From NCBI RefSeq assembly GCF_040361435.1, contig NZ_APNL01000002.1:62001-126000 (forward strand): a stretch of 64,000 nt of DNA. Direction: 5' to 3'. Made by a program: the position numbers and the translations under genes. This stretch comes from Salinisphaera sp002433465. Lineage in GTDB: Bacteria; Pseudomonadota; Gammaproteobacteria; Nevskiales; Salinisphaeraceae. The notes beneath the pieces are model-generated. The model was not told the DNA's origin, did not search any database, and saw only the letters and a list, made by a program, of their open reading frames with translations. Below are positions 17,230 through 26,682 of this stretch, in pieces (within the stretch, counting starts at the first letter, position 1; each line of letters starts with the position of its first letter).

Positions 17230-18357
17230 ATGCAACCAGATCAAACCCCGGCGGGAGCCGACACCGCCGCCCAGACCGAAAACGCGGCCGGTACCCGGGC
17301 CGACGAAACGTCTTCTGAAAACGGGGCGGAAACAACCACGCCGGAACCGGTCACGTCAGGCCGGCAGGCCCGCCCGTGGTTGCTGGCCCTGCTGCTCGCA
17401 GCATTGATCGCCCTGCTGGCCTATCGACCGGATTGGCGCACAGACGCGGCCACCTGGGCGCGCACGACGGCCATGCAAACCTTCGATATCTCGCCGCGTG
17501 ATGTCTATACCGCACGGCTGCGTATTGCCGGACTCGCGGACAGCGCGCTGGGCGAGCGCTGGCGTAGTGCGGTGGCACGAGCGGCCGACGACCCGGGCCG
17601 CTTCTCCACCCGCTATGCCACGCGTGGCACGTTCGAGCCCGACACCATCGAAGCCCATGTATTCCAGACCGCGCTCGAACGCGGCGAACGTTTCCAGGTG
17701 CGGCTGCTGCGCGATGCCCCGGCCTGTACGGACTGTCGCAGCGCGCTTTACGCGGATATCGAGCGTCGCGACGCCGACAGCGACGATCCCAACGCCTGGG
17801 CCACCGTGCGCATGCTGGGTACCGACGGCGATGTGGTTAATTTCGTTGCCGAACGCGACGGCGACTATCGGGTCGTGCTCCAGCCCGAACTCGCGGCCGC
17901 GGTGGGCTACCAGCTGGCCATGGCCCGTGGTGGATCGCTGTCGTTTCCCGTCACCGGCGCTGCCGCCCGCGATATCGGCAGCGGCTTCGGCGCGCCGCGC
18001 GACGGCGGATCGCGCAAGCACCACGGCGTGGATATCTTTGCGGCACGCGGCACACCGGTGACCGCCGTGGCCGACGGGCGTGTGCGCACCGGCACCGGCG
18101 GCATCGGCGGCAAGCATGTCTGGCTGTCGTCCGGCATGCTCGGCATCGGTGGCGCGCGCTACTACTACGCCCATCTCGATGCGTTCAATGTCGAATCCGG
18201 GGATTCGGTATCAACCGGCGACGTGCTCGGCTATGTCGGCAATACCGGCAATGCGCGGACTACGCCGCCGCATCTGCATTTCGGCATTTACACAACCTTC
18301 GGGCCGGTCGATCCGGCACCGTTTCTGCGCCCGGCGCCGGATTTGCCGGAGAGCTGA
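17230..18357 (+). CDS. Membrane-anchored M23 family metallopeptidase
   Basis: 375 residues: a cytoplasmic acidic/Thr-rich N terminus, one transmembrane helix (about 50-65), an unassigned periplasmic region (70-240), and a C-terminal LytM domain. Zinc-site residues H264 and D268 in KHHGVDIF and the HLHF motif (H348, H350) are intact, so the peptidase is probably active on peptidoglycan cross-bridges. An N-terminal anchor with no coiled coil differs from EnvC/NlpD activators. It stands alone. Confidence 0.85.
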   Translation: MQPDQTPAGADTAAQTENAAGTRADETSSENGAETTTPEPVTSGRQARPWLLALLLAALIALLAYRPDWRTDAATWARTTAMQTFDISPRDVYTARLRIAGLADSALGERWRSAVARAADDPGRFSTRYATRGTFEPDTIEAHVFQTALERGERFQVRLLRDAPACTDCRSALYADIERRDADSDDPNAWATVRMLGTDGDVVNFVAERDGDYRVVLQPELAAAVGYQLAMARGGSLSFPVTGAAARDIGSGFGAPRDGGSRKHHGVDIFAARGTPVTAVADGRVRTGTGGIGGKHVWLSSGMLGIGGARYYYAHLDAFNVESGDSVSTGDVLGYVGNTGNARTTPPHLHFGIYTTFGPVDPAPFLRPAPDLPES

Positions 18358-18772
18358 TCCAAACGCTTATGCTGTTGATCCGGCGCCAGAACAGCTGGCC
18401 TGGTCAGCCGTTTTCAGCGCCATTGAAAGATAAACGCCGACGCCTTTTTTCACGCCGGATTAATTGAGTAGGCGCAGCGCTAGCCGGCGTGCCCGGACAT
18501 GGGTTACACATCGACGTTCTCGTACCCGAACAGCTGCGCCTGGGCCGAAATGCCTGAAACCAACGTCGGATGGCCATCGGCACATGGTCGAAAGACGCAG
18601 GCCGAATCGGCCCCGCAGGCTGCGTTCTTTGTTGGATTACGCTGCGCTAATCCAACCTACGCCGTGCGTTTGCTGTGGGGCGTTATCGTCGAGTCGCTAT
18701 CCATCGTTCGCGCTTTGGGCGTGCATTTGCGGACCGTTGCTGGTCCGAATACGCAAACAATTCAAACCACGG
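18358..18772. other. Gene-free stretch with a REP-like palindrome
   Basis: No convincing gene lies in these 415 bases between two convergent genes. The notable element is the palindrome at 18631-18656. A T-run (18444-18449) follows GACGCC but no proper stem precedes it, so I do not call a terminator. Confidence 0.5.
18631..18656. repeat. REP-like extragenic palindrome
   Basis: Perfect 9-bp arms GTTGGATTA (18631-18639) and TAATCCAAC (18648-18656) enclose the 8-base loop CGCTGCGC. From memory, very similar palindromes (TTGGATTA with a GC-rich loop) are scattered in intergenic regions of many proteobacteria. It sits between convergent genes, the usual place for REP elements. Only one copy is visible here. 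Confidence 0.6.
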
Positions 18773-19714
18773 TCAATCGAAATGCAGGCAATCCCGCGGT
18801 GCGCCGACGCGGCGTGCCGATCGCATGGCTACACCCTCGGTCATGGACGCTCGAATAAGCGGCGCGATCCGGTTGAGGCTTTCGGCCGAGGCCCGGTCGA
18901 TCAGGCGCTGGGCCGAGCTGCGGTGGATCAACGCGCGTGCCCAGGGCGGCAGCAACGCGGCTCCGGCACCGAGAAACATGCGCCGCGACACCCCCGCGAC
19001 GGGAATCGGCAGGTCCATGGCTTCGAGCACGGCCAGCGTTTCCCGCGAACGATGATCGAAGCGTAGCTGGGGCTGCATGGCCGCGAAGTATTCGTCCATC
19101 TCGGCCCGCGATGCCGGCACGTTCTGCGCACCGAGCGCTTCGGCGACCCGCCGCGTTTCGTCGAAATAACGATCCTGGATCGCCACGCTCAGATCAGCGC
19201 GCCGATAGCGCATATAGCCGGCCAGAAAGCTGGCCATCTCGGTACAGTGCACCCAGGTCAGAAGCTCGGGATCGCGCGCCGAATAGGGCTCGCCTTCGTC
19301 GGTAGTGCCCACAACCCGGGCATGCATGCGATCGACGATATCGATGATGCGCTTGGCATCGCCCGTCGGCGCATAGCTGGTCGCAGCCACGAACATGGTG
19401 GTGCGACGCAGCCGGCCGAGCGGGTCTTCACGAAAACGCGAATGATTGACCACGCCGGCAAGCGCACGCGGATGCAGCGTCTGCAGCATGAGCGCGGCGA
19501 TACCGCCGGACATCATGCCGGGGAAGTCGCCGTGGATCTTCCAGGTCACGCTATCCGGGCCGAACAGCCCCGGATCGCCCACCGGGGCATCGTAGTCGAT
19601 GCCGAAATCCTCGGTGGTCGCCACCACGCCCACGATCCAGTCGCGCAGGCGTGCGTGCAGCGGCGTAAGCCACTGCCTTGGCGCGGGCAGGCGCTGGCTG
19701 AAACGATTGGGCAC
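18773..19714 (-). CDS. Oxygenase MpaB/latex-clearing-like DUF2236 protein
   Basis: 313 residues with the DUF2236 signature: PGMMSGGIAALMLQTLHPRA (65-84), HSRFREDPLGRLRRT, and DPELLTWVHCTEMASF. In characterised relatives (MpaB and LcpA/Lcp) histidines of this fold ligate haem for oxygenase-type chemistry on isoprenoid chains or rubber; others are uncharacterised. No signal peptide is visible, so it is predicted cytoplasmic. The C terminus (MFLGAGAALLPPWARAL) is a short hydrophobic segment. The substrate is unknown. Confidence 0.75.
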   Translation of the reverse strand: MPNRFSQRLPAPRQWLTPLHARLRDWIVGVVATTEDFGIDYDAPVGDPGLFGPDSVTWKIHGDFPGMMSGGIAALMLQTLHPRALAGVVNHSRFREDPLGRLRRTTMFVAATSYAPTGDAKRIIDIVDRMHARVVGTTDEGEPYSARDPELLTWVHCTEMASFLAGYMRYRRADLSVAIQDRYFDETRRVAEALGAQNVPASRAEMDEYFAAMQPQLRFDHRSRETLAVLEAMDLPIPVAGVSRRMFLGAGAALLPPWARALIHRSSAQRLIDRASAESLNRIAPLIRASMTEGVAMRSARRVGAPRDCLHFD

Positions 19715-19821
19715 GCAAAGACCGATTTAAAAGATGGGCTAACGACTATACCGCCGACACCGCCGGCACAGATGCAACCGGCCGAAGCCGGCAGCACCAG
19801 ACGGCCGGCCGGGCCATCGGC

Positions 19822-20418
19822 TCAGCCGGCGAAGTCGCGCAGCGGGCGGTGGGCATCGGTCAGCCAGTCGGCCACCGATCGACCGCTGGCCTCGACCGCC
19901 GCCAACACCACCAGGCCAGCCGCGCGGGCGTCTTCGCCGGCGTCGTGGTGGTCGAACTCGATGGCCAGATACTCGCTCAGGCTGGCCAGCCCCCAGCCAC
20001 GCCGGGCGAATTGGGCAAAGGCGCGGCGCGCCACGCGGGCGGAGTCCAGCCAGTATGCGCCCAGCAGCGGCAAATCGTAGCGGGCACAGGCCCGCGCGGT
20101 GGCAGTGACATCGAAGGCGGTATGCGACACCACGATTCGCCCGGTCAGCAGGGCCGCGATCTCGGCGTGGACCTCGGGCCAGCTCGGCGCGGCGGCAACG
20201 TCCGCGGCCCGGATACCGTGAATACCGATGTTGTGTGTCGAAAACCAGGTCTGGGGGTTGATCAGCCAGGACCAGTTATCGACCAGAACGCCGTCGGCGA
20301 AGGATGCGAAGCCGATCTGGCAGATGCTGCCCGCGTCGTGGTTCGCGGTTTCCACGTCGATGGCAATGAAGTCGGGCACGCCGGCCACGACGGCCGGCGC
20401 CGGAATCGGCCGCGCCAT
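19822..20418 (-). CDS. DEDDh 3'-5' exonuclease (DnaQ/epsilon-like)
   Basis: 198 residues. Exo I motif IAIDVETANHD gives D21 and E23. An Exo II region contains VSHTAFDVTA, and Exo III HHDAGEDARAA gives the histidine and aspartate. Standalone proteins of this type trim DNA or RNA 3' ends and are not necessarily the replicase subunit. The gene ends six bases before the stop of the DASS transporter region on the same strand, so it may be cotranscribed downstream of that gene. Confidence 0.85.
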   Translation of the reverse strand: MARPIPAPAVVAGVPDFIAIDVETANHDAGSICQIGFASFADGVLVDNWSWLINPQTWFSTHNIGIHGIRAADVAAAPSWPEVHAEIAALLTGRIVVSHTAFDVTATARACARYDLPLLGAYWLDSARVARRAFAQFARRGWGLASLSEYLAIEFDHHDAGEDARAAGLVVLAAVEASGRSVADWLTDAHRPLRDFAG

Positions 20419-20424
20419 GGCCTG

Positions 20425-21921
20425 TTACCAGAACATGCTGATGATCAAGTACGGCACCAGAGTGGCGAGTACGACACAGACGATATTGAGCGCGAAGCCC
20501 GCCTGCATCATCGACTGGATCTTCATGCGCCCGGTCGCGAACACGATGGCGTTGGGCGGCGTGGCCACCGGCATCATGAACGCACAGCTGGCCGCGATCG
20601 CGGCCGGCACGGTCAGCAGCAGCACGTCCACGCCCACCGAGCCCGCCAGCGCGCCGAGCAGCGGCATGAACACCGCGGCGGTCGCCGTATTCGAGCTGAC
20701 CTCGGTGAGCGAAATGATGACCAGCACCACGGCACCCACGAGCAGCACGCCCGGCAGCACGCCAAAGATTTCCATCTGGGTGGCAATCCACTCGGCCAGG
20801 CCGGTGTCCTTGATCGCGCCCGCCAGCGCCAGGCCGCCGCCGAACAGCAGCAGCACGCCCCAGGGCACGTTGGCTTCGTTTTCCCAGTTCATCAGCCGGC
20901 CGGTGTTGGCCTGCTTGCGATCGGGGCCGACCCGGCCGCTGCCCGCGGGAATCACGAACAGGGCCACGCCGATGAAGATGGCGATCATGGCATCGGAGAG
21001 CCAGTCGACCCCGGCGTTGTTGATCAACGGCCGGAATATCCACAGCCCCGCGGCGAGCAGAAACATGCCGCCCACGCGTTTCTCGGCGGTGGTGAGGCCA
21101 CCGAGCTGGCGCATTTCGTCCTTGAGCATGTCGCGCCCGGCCTGGCTGTTATCCAGGTCGAAGCCGCCCCAGGTCAGCCAGACCCAGGCCGCGGCCATCA
21201 TCGCGATGGATACCGGGATGCCCACGACCATCCACTGCGCGAAACCGATATCGATGCCCTGATCCGACGACAGATAGCCCGCCAGCAGCGCGTTCGGCGG
21301 CGTACCGATGAGCGTGGCCACGCCGCCGATCGATGCCGCATAGGCAATGCCCAGCAGCAGACGGGTGGCATAACGATCCACCGCCGGCGAGTCTTCCTCG
21401 GCCATCAGGCTCACCACCGACATGCCGATCGGCAGCATCATGATCGAGGTGGCCGTATTGGATACCCACATGCTGATGAAGCCGGTGGCGATCATGAAGC
21501 CGGCGATCTGGCGGGCCGGGCTTGAGCCCACGGCCAGCAGGGTAGCCAGAGCGATGCGCCGGTGCAGATTCCAGCGCTGCATCGCCAGGCCGAGCAGAAA
21601 ACCGCCCAGAAACAGGAAGATGATGTCGTCGGCATAGGAGGCAGCCAGATCCTCGATGCCGCCCACCCCGATTGCCGGGCCGATGGCAAGCGGCAGCAGC
21701 GACGTGGCCGGGATGGGGATCGCTTCGGTCGCCCACCAGGTGGCCATGAACAACGCCAGACCGGCACAGTGCCAGGCCGCAGCGTCCATGCCGCCGGGCG
21801 CGGGCAGCACGAGCACGGCCAGCATGAAAAGCGGACCGAGGAACAGCCCGATACGTCCGGCAAGGCTGGTCGAATGGGCCTCCTGCTGGTTGGAGGACAC
21901 GCTGTCCTGGCTCTGGCTCAT
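20425..21921 (-). CDS. DASS/SLC13 family anion:sodium symporter
   Basis: 498 residues. The two characteristic SNT motifs of the divalent anion:Na+ symporter fold are present, WVSNTATSIMMLPIG in the first repeat and VSSNTATAAVFMPLLGAL in the second, within about 11-12 membrane segments. Members import dicarboxylates, citrate or sulfate with sodium. The start at 21921 is preferred (GGGAG upstream) over one 51 bases earlier. It is followed by the exonuclease gene and preceded by the LOG gene, all on the minus strand. Confidence 0.88.
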   Translation of the reverse strand: MSQSQDSVSSNQQEAHSTSLAGRIGLFLGPLFMLAVLVLPAPGGMDAAAWHCAGLALFMATWWATEAIPIPATSLLPLAIGPAIGVGGIEDLAASYADDIIFLFLGGFLLGLAMQRWNLHRRIALATLLAVGSSPARQIAGFMIATGFISMWVSNTATSIMMLPIGMSVVSLMAEEDSPAVDRYATRLLLGIAYAASIGGVATLIGTPPNALLAGYLSSDQGIDIGFAQWMVVGIPVSIAMMAAAWVWLTWGGFDLDNSQAGRDMLKDEMRQLGGLTTAEKRVGGMFLLAAGLWIFRPLINNAGVDWLSDAMIAIFIGVALFVIPAGSGRVGPDRKQANTGRLMNWENEANVPWGVLLLFGGGLALAGAIKDTGLAEWIATQMEIFGVLPGVLLVGAVVLVIISLTEVSSNTATAAVFMPLLGALAGSVGVDVLLLTVPAAIAASCAFMMPVATPPNAIVFATGRMKIQSMMQAGFALNIVCVVLATLVPYLIISMFW

Positions 21922-21952
21922 GCCTTTTCTCCCGTTGTTTTCGACGGCCCGT

Positions 21953-22534
21953 TCAGGCGCGGGCGGTGACACCCATCATGGCGAGCAGGGCGTCGGCGTC
22001 AGGCGCACGCTGCAGGCGTTGTGCATGGACGGCCGACAAGAAACCTTCATCCTGCATATGCGCGATGCAGTTGGCCAGCGGCCCGTAGAAGCCGTCGACG
22101 TCGAGCAGGCCGCAGGGTTTGTCGTGCCAGCCCAGCTGATGCCAGGTCAGCACCTCGAACAGCTCCTCGAGCGTGCCGAAGCCGCCCGGCATGGCGATGA
22201 AGCCGTCGGCGGCCTCGATCATCGCCAGCTTGCGCTGATGCATGGTTTCCACCACGTTGAGTTCGGTCAGCCCCGTATGCGCGAGTTCGCGGTCGGTCAT
22301 CGAGCGTGGAATGACGCCATATACGTCGCCCCCGGCGGCCAGCGCGGCGTCGGCGACCACCCCCATCAAGCCGACCCGCGCGCCGCCATAGACGAGCCGC
22401 ACGCCGGCCCGGGCAATGGCATCGCCCAGGGCCGCGGCGGCCTCGCGATACACGGGGCGCGCCCCGTCGCGGGAGCCGCAATACACGCACAGACTACGAA
22501 TGGCGAGATCAGCGGGCGCTTTGTTTTCGGACAT
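21953..22534 (-). CDS. LOG family protein (cytokinin-activating phosphoribohydrolase-like)
   Basis: 193 residues with the LOG motif PGGFGTLEELFE and the N-terminal Rossmann segment SLCVYCGSRDG. Members hydrolyse the N-glycosidic bond of nucleoside monophosphates; in most bacteria the physiological role is nucleotide salvage or unknown. The start at 22534 is chosen because homology starts there; an upstream in-frame ATG adds 11 residues. It lies 31 bases upstream of the DASS transporter. Confidence 0.88.
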   Translation of the reverse strand: MSENKAPADLAIRSLCVYCGSRDGARPVYREAAAALGDAIARAGVRLVYGGARVGLMGVVADAALAAGGDVYGVIPRSMTDRELAHTGLTELNVVETMHQRKLAMIEAADGFIAMPGGFGTLEELFEVLTWHQLGWHDKPCGLLDVDGFYGPLANCIAHMQDEGFLSAVHAQRLQRAPDADALLAMMGVTARA

Positions 22535-22600
22535 GGCAGACGAAGCGTTGGCGGGCGGGGCACGCATTCTAACCAGTGCTACAGAATGCGCGCAGCCGGC

Positions 22601-23998
22601 CTAGACCTTGCGCTGGTGCTCTAGTGCTTCCTTATCCACATCCTTGACGAAGGTTTCGTCGATCTCGCCGGAGAAGAAGCGCTTGCCGTAGATCAGCAGG
22701 CACAGGCCGATACCCACGCCGAACGCCCAGGCCGCGCCCTGGGTGACGAGCACGCCCGCGGTTACGCCGGCAATGCCCAGATCGCGCTGGCTGCGGGCTT
22801 CCATGATGCCGATACGCACCGATACATAGCCCTGCAGCAGCAGCGTCAATGCCAGTGCCACGCCGAGGATCGGCTGGATGATGGACACGATCGGCAATAG
22901 CAGCAGGCCGGTATTCGTACCCCAGCGAAACGACCCGGCGCCGCCGAAGATCGAATCCATGGCCTTGCGGCCTTCCTTGTAACGCTCCACGATCACCACG
23001 TGCATCGCCGCCCACAGCGGCCCGCACATGGCCACGTCCGGGCCGATGATGCTCATGCCTGCGTTACGCGCGCCAAAGATCATGTGGGCACGGTCCGGGC
23101 TGTAGTCGATCTGCTCGTCCGGACGCGAACCGTCGGCCTCGTCGAGCAGCGCCTTGGACTGAAGCACGTCGCCGAAGAGCACGATATAGGTCGCACCGAC
23201 CATGGGCAGCGCCTGGATGAAGAACCAGGCCGGCGGCAGGCCGACCCCGAACACGGTGTACTCGGTCCACAGGGTCACGAAGTCCGGCTTGGAGAAACCC
23301 CACTCCACGTCGGGCCAGGGCGCTTCGCCGAACATCGGCGCGATGATGATGGCCAGGGCGATGATGGGGAAGATGCCCAGCTTGCCGATCAGGCCGAACA
23401 CGGCGTTGCGCTGCTTGAGCACGCTGAAGCCGCGCGAAAAGATCAGCAGGAACGCCAAGCCCACGGCAATGGAAATGGTGAACGGGAACGTCCAGAAGCG
23501 CCCGCCGTCGGCGAATACGCTGTTCACCGCAGCCAGGCCCGCACCCATGATGATGCCGGCCTTGAGCGCGGGCGGCACGAAGCGCACCACGTGTTTCGCC
23601 ATGCCGGTCGCGCCCAGGCCGATGGACAGCGTGCCGAGCATGAACTGGAAGGCAATCAGCGCATGCACGCGATCCACGCCCTCCGGAAAGCCTTCGCAGT
23701 AGGCGATGAGCAGCGGAATGGCCGGCGTGATCCAGCCGGGCACCACCGGGTCGCCCAGCAGATGATGGGTGAGATAGAACAGGCCGTTGAGCATGACCAC
23801 GGCCAGGGCCGCCTCGAACGGCATGCCCAGCAGATCCATCATCAAGGGAATGGCGGCCAGGTCGACCGCGCACATCAGCAGTCCCTGCAGATAGTCCGGC
23901 CATTCGAAGCGGTAGTGCAGAAACGGCAGCCGAACCTTGAACGGGCCTGCGCCCCAGTACGGCGTCTCCCCGCCGTCGCGCTGCTTGTATTGAAACAT
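22601..23998 (-). CDS. Uncharacterised polytopic permease (NCS2/SulP-like fold, possibly DUF3360-related)
   Basis: 465 residues with about 12 hydrophobic segments. It begins with a short soluble stretch ending in RLPFLHYRFEWPDYLQG, then membrane spans with VVPGWITPAIPLLIAYC and IGPDVAMCGPLWAAMHVVIV. The organisation resembles uracil/xanthine and sulfate permeases of the APC clan. The LPF-x-x-YRFEW start recalls DUF3360 proteins from memory. Substrate unknown. The start at 23998 has a strong GGGGGG ribosome-binding stretch, and a long upstream extension is not homologous. It is divergent from terC. Confidence 0.65.
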   Translation of the reverse strand: MFQYKQRDGGETPYWGAGPFKVRLPFLHYRFEWPDYLQGLLMCAVDLAAIPLMMDLLGMPFEAALAVVMLNGLFYLTHHLLGDPVVPGWITPAIPLLIAYCEGFPEGVDRVHALIAFQFMLGTLSIGLGATGMAKHVVRFVPPALKAGIIMGAGLAAVNSVFADGGRFWTFPFTISIAVGLAFLLIFSRGFSVLKQRNAVFGLIGKLGIFPIIALAIIIAPMFGEAPWPDVEWGFSKPDFVTLWTEYTVFGVGLPPAWFFIQALPMVGATYIVLFGDVLQSKALLDEADGSRPDEQIDYSPDRAHMIFGARNAGMSIIGPDVAMCGPLWAAMHVVIVERYKEGRKAMDSIFGGAGSFRWGTNTGLLLLPIVSIIQPILGVALALTLLLQGYVSVRIGIMEARSQRDLGIAGVTAGVLVTQGAAWAFGVGIGLCLLIYGKRFFSGEIDETFVKDVDKEALEHQRKV

Positions 23999-24200
23999 TG
24001 AAATCCCCCCGGTTTGGATGCGCGTAAGATAGCACCGGGATTGTGGATATTCAGATTTTCGGAACCAGATTCCACTTGGCCCACGCCCGGCCCGAACGCA
24101 TCGACCCGTTCTTAACAAGCCTTTGATGACAGGGCGCATACCATGCCCGCATCGGCCGGCGACGGGCTTGGCCGAGACTTACGCAAAAGAGAATCAAGCG

Positions 24201-25169
24201 ATGGATGTACCTTTCTGGGTCTGGGGCGCGACGATCGCCGGTATCCTGGCGTTGTTGATCTTCGACTTCTTTGCCCACGTGCGCACCCCGCATGCCCCTT
24301 CTTTGAAAGAGGCCGGCGGCTGGTCGATCTTCTACGTGGTGCTGGCCATCATCTTCGGCATCGGCCTTTGGATGGTGTGGGGCCACGACCACGGCATCGA
24401 GTATTTCGCCGGCTATATCACCGAGAAGAGCCTGTCGGTCGACAACCTGTTCGTGTTCGTGATCATCATGGCCTCGTTCAACGTGCCCGCCGAATATCAG
24501 CAGAAAGTGCTGCTGGTAGGCGTGGTCATCGCCCTGATTCTGCGCACCATCTTCATCGCTCTGGGTGCGGCCGCGATCGAGAACTTCTCCTGGGTGTTCT
24601 ATATCTTCGGCATTTTCCTGCTGTATACGGCCTGGAGCCTGGCACGCACCAAGCACGACGAAGACGAGGAATACGAGCCCAACATCATGGTACGGCTGGC
24701 ACAGAAATACTTGCCGGCCACCGACGAGTACGACGGCACGCGCCTGACCACGATCCAGAACGGCAAGCGCCTCATTACCCCGATGCTGATCGTGATGATC
24801 GCCATCGGCGCCACCGATATCCTGTTCGCGCTGGACTCGATCCCGGCGATCTACGGGCTCACCAAGGAGCCCTATATCGTGTTCACCGCCAACGCCTTCG
24901 CCCTGCTCGGCCTGATCCAGCTCTACTTCCTGCTGGGTGGACTGCTGGACCGGCTGGTCTATCTGTCGCTGGGGCTTGCCGTCATTCTCGGCTTCATCGG
25001 CGTCAAGCTGATGATCCATGCCCTGCACACCAATGAGCTGCCTTTCATCAACGGCGGCCAGGAAGTGCATCTGGTCCCGGAAATCCCGATCTGGCTGTCG
25101 CTGTCGGTGATCATCGGCATTCTGGTGGTGACCACGGTAGCCAGCCTCATGAGCAGCAAGAACAAGTAG
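24201..25169 (+). CDS. terC: TerC family integral membrane protein (Alx-like)
   Basis: 322 residues with about nine membrane helices. TerC signatures are clear: EKSLSVDNLFVFVIIM in helix 3 and ATDILFALDSIPAIYGLT in the second half, each carrying conserved acidic residues thought to bind metal. Members (TerC, Alx) are linked to manganese homeostasis or tellurite resistance and to metalating secreted proteins. I looked for the yybP-ykoY manganese riboswitch in the 200-base leader and did not recognise it. No other ter gene is present. Confidence 0.9.
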   Translation: MDVPFWVWGATIAGILALLIFDFFAHVRTPHAPSLKEAGGWSIFYVVLAIIFGIGLWMVWGHDHGIEYFAGYITEKSLSVDNLFVFVIIMASFNVPAEYQQKVLLVGVVIALILRTIFIALGAAAIENFSWVFYIFGIFLLYTAWSLARTKHDEDEEYEPNIMVRLAQKYLPATDEYDGTRLTTIQNGKRLITPMLIVMIAIGATDILFALDSIPAIYGLTKEPYIVFTANAFALLGLIQLYFLLGGLLDRLVYLSLGLAVILGFIGVKLMIHALHTNELPFINGGQEVHLVPEIPIWLSLSVIIGILVVTTVASLMSSKNK

Positions 25170-25210
25170 GCGCTCAGGCCCGCGGTCGCTCCGCCGACCG
25201 GATTTCGGGC

Positions 25211-25242
25211 AAAAAAAAGCCGGGGCGCACAGGCCCCGGCTT
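25211..25242 (-). terminator. Rho-independent terminator between convergent terC and lipoprotein hydrolase
   Basis: An 8-bp stem GCCGGGGC (25219-25226) / GCCCCGGC (25233-25240), extended by AA/TT, has a 6-base loop. On the minus strand it runs into eight T residues (25211-25218), so it terminates the hydrolase gene. It may also act on terC, where the following TTGTT is a weaker tract. Confidence 0.85.
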
Positions 25243-25260
25243 GTTAACGGGCTAGCTGCC

Positions 25261-26682
25261 TCAAGGCGCCGCGCAGGCCGCGACGCCCGGCCGGGTCGCC
25301 GTGGTGAACTGACAACCATAGTCGGCGCTTGAAACGGCGCTGCGCGCGACGTCGTCTCCGGCGGGTTTCTGGTTGTTCTGTTCCCAGTTGATCATGGCGT
25401 CGAATGCCGCCTGACGTTCGGCCTGGGTGAAGTCGCAGTGCCCGGGGGCCCTTACGGCACGTTGCACGAGCATGTCGCCACTGCCGCTGGCATCGGCGCG
25501 CTGCCGATAGACCTGCTCGTGCACGAACGGCACGTAAAGATCGCCCAGACCGTGAAGCGTGACCACCGGCACGTTGAACTCGCCGTTGACCCGCGGAATC
25601 CAGCGTACGCCGTCGCTGCGGGCCGGGTTGGCGCTCGGATCGGCGCTGACACGCAGGATCGATTCGTTGAAGGCGGTCTCGTCCATCGTGCTGGCATCGG
25701 GATCGTTATCGATGTTGTAGGTCACATCCTGGTTGCCGCTGAGGTTGCGGGCGAGAATGCCGTTGACCGTGCCATCGCGACCGCCGGTGCCCATTACGAC
25801 GTTGTAATAGCCGCCACGAAAGCCCTGCTCGAAGACCGGCCGGTCGCCGCCGCTGAGCGTACGCACGATGTTTTCCAGGCGCTCGCCGGCCGCGGTCGGC
25901 ACGCCCTGCTGCGTAAAGCTGGGGGGCGTGGTCCAGAGCACGGCATCGATTTCAGACTGGTCGAAATCGGTCGCCGGATAGCTCGTCGGCCCCTGGCCGG
26001 CCACGTGCTGGGCCGCGAAGGTGAAATTGAGCAGATAGTCGAACTCGTAGGTACCACCCACCACGCCGCAGCGCGGCACCGCCCCTGCGTACGTGACCTT
26101 GTTGGCGGCCTCGCGCTGGGTCTCGGCCTCGACGGCCGCTGCCGCCACGTGTCCGCCCATGGAGTCGCCGACGATATAGATCTTGCTCGGCGCCATGACG
26201 ATACGGCCGTTCTGTTCGGCAATAGCGACAAACGCATTGGCCAGGGCGTTGGTGTCTTCCACGCCGGCGCGTACGTCGTAATAGTTCTTGCTGTAGCTCG
26301 ATGCCGCCCAGGCATAGCCCTGGCTGATGTAGTAGTTGCGAAGATTCGGGTTGCTCACCGTCAGTTCGCTGCCTTCGCCACGATAGCCGTGCGCGTACAT
26401 CACGAGCATGCCGTTCCAGCTGCCCTCGGCCGGCACTTCGATACGATAGCCCGCACCGCTGTCCATGACGCCGCTCCAGCGATCCGTGGTAACCCCGGTG
26501 ATCGCCTCGAATGCCAGCGTCTCGCGATTGACGGCGAACTCACGGCTGTCCTGCTGACGCGTCAGCGTGTCGTTATCGGAGTCTACGGTGTCGATGCTGT
26601 CATCGCTATCGGAACAGCCCACCACCAATGCGCTCGCGCACGCGAGCGCCAGGACCTGCAAGGTCCAGCGTCGATCTTTCAT
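25261..26682 (-). CDS. Lipoprotein alpha/beta hydrolase (esterase-like)
   Basis: 473 residues, start 26682 with a perfect AGGAGGAG seven bases upstream. A lipoprotein signal ends ALVVGC (lipidated C23) and is followed by an Asp/Ser-rich linker. The nucleophile elbow is GDSMGG, with a late histidine in APGHCDFTQ and an aspartate in LHGLGDLYVP. It is probably an envelope-anchored esterase or peptidase with unknown substrate. It has its own terminator and a 449-base upstream region. Confidence 0.8.
   Translation of the reverse strand: MKDRRWTLQVLALACASALVVGCSDSDDSIDTVDSDNDTLTRQQDSREFAVNRETLAFEAITGVTTDRWSGVMDSGAGYRIEVPAEGSWNGMLVMYAHGYRGEGSELTVSNPNLRNYYISQGYAWAASSYSKNYYDVRAGVEDTNALANAFVAIAEQNGRIVMAPSKIYIVGDSMGGHVAAAAVEAETQREAANKVTYAGAVPRCGVVGGTYEFDYLLNFTFAAQHVAGQGPTSYPATDFDQSEIDAVLWTTPPSFTQQGVPTAAGERLENIVRTLSGGDRPVFEQGFRGGYYNVVMGTGGRDGTVNGILARNLSGNQDVTYNIDNDPDASTMDETAFNESILRVSADPSANPARSDGVRWIPRVNGEFNVPVVTLHGLGDLYVPFVHEQVYRQRADASGSGDMLVQRAVRAPGHCDFTQAERQAAFDAMINWEQNNQKPAGDDVARSAVSSADYGCQFTTATRPGVAACAAP

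Noticed and set aside
19849..21525. 558-codon plus-strand open frame
   Set aside because: Antisense to the exonuclease and DASS transporter; His/Gly/Arg-rich with no domain.
23999..24200. Possible manganese riboswitch before terC
   Set aside because: The conserved yybP-ykoY loop sequences were not found in the leader.
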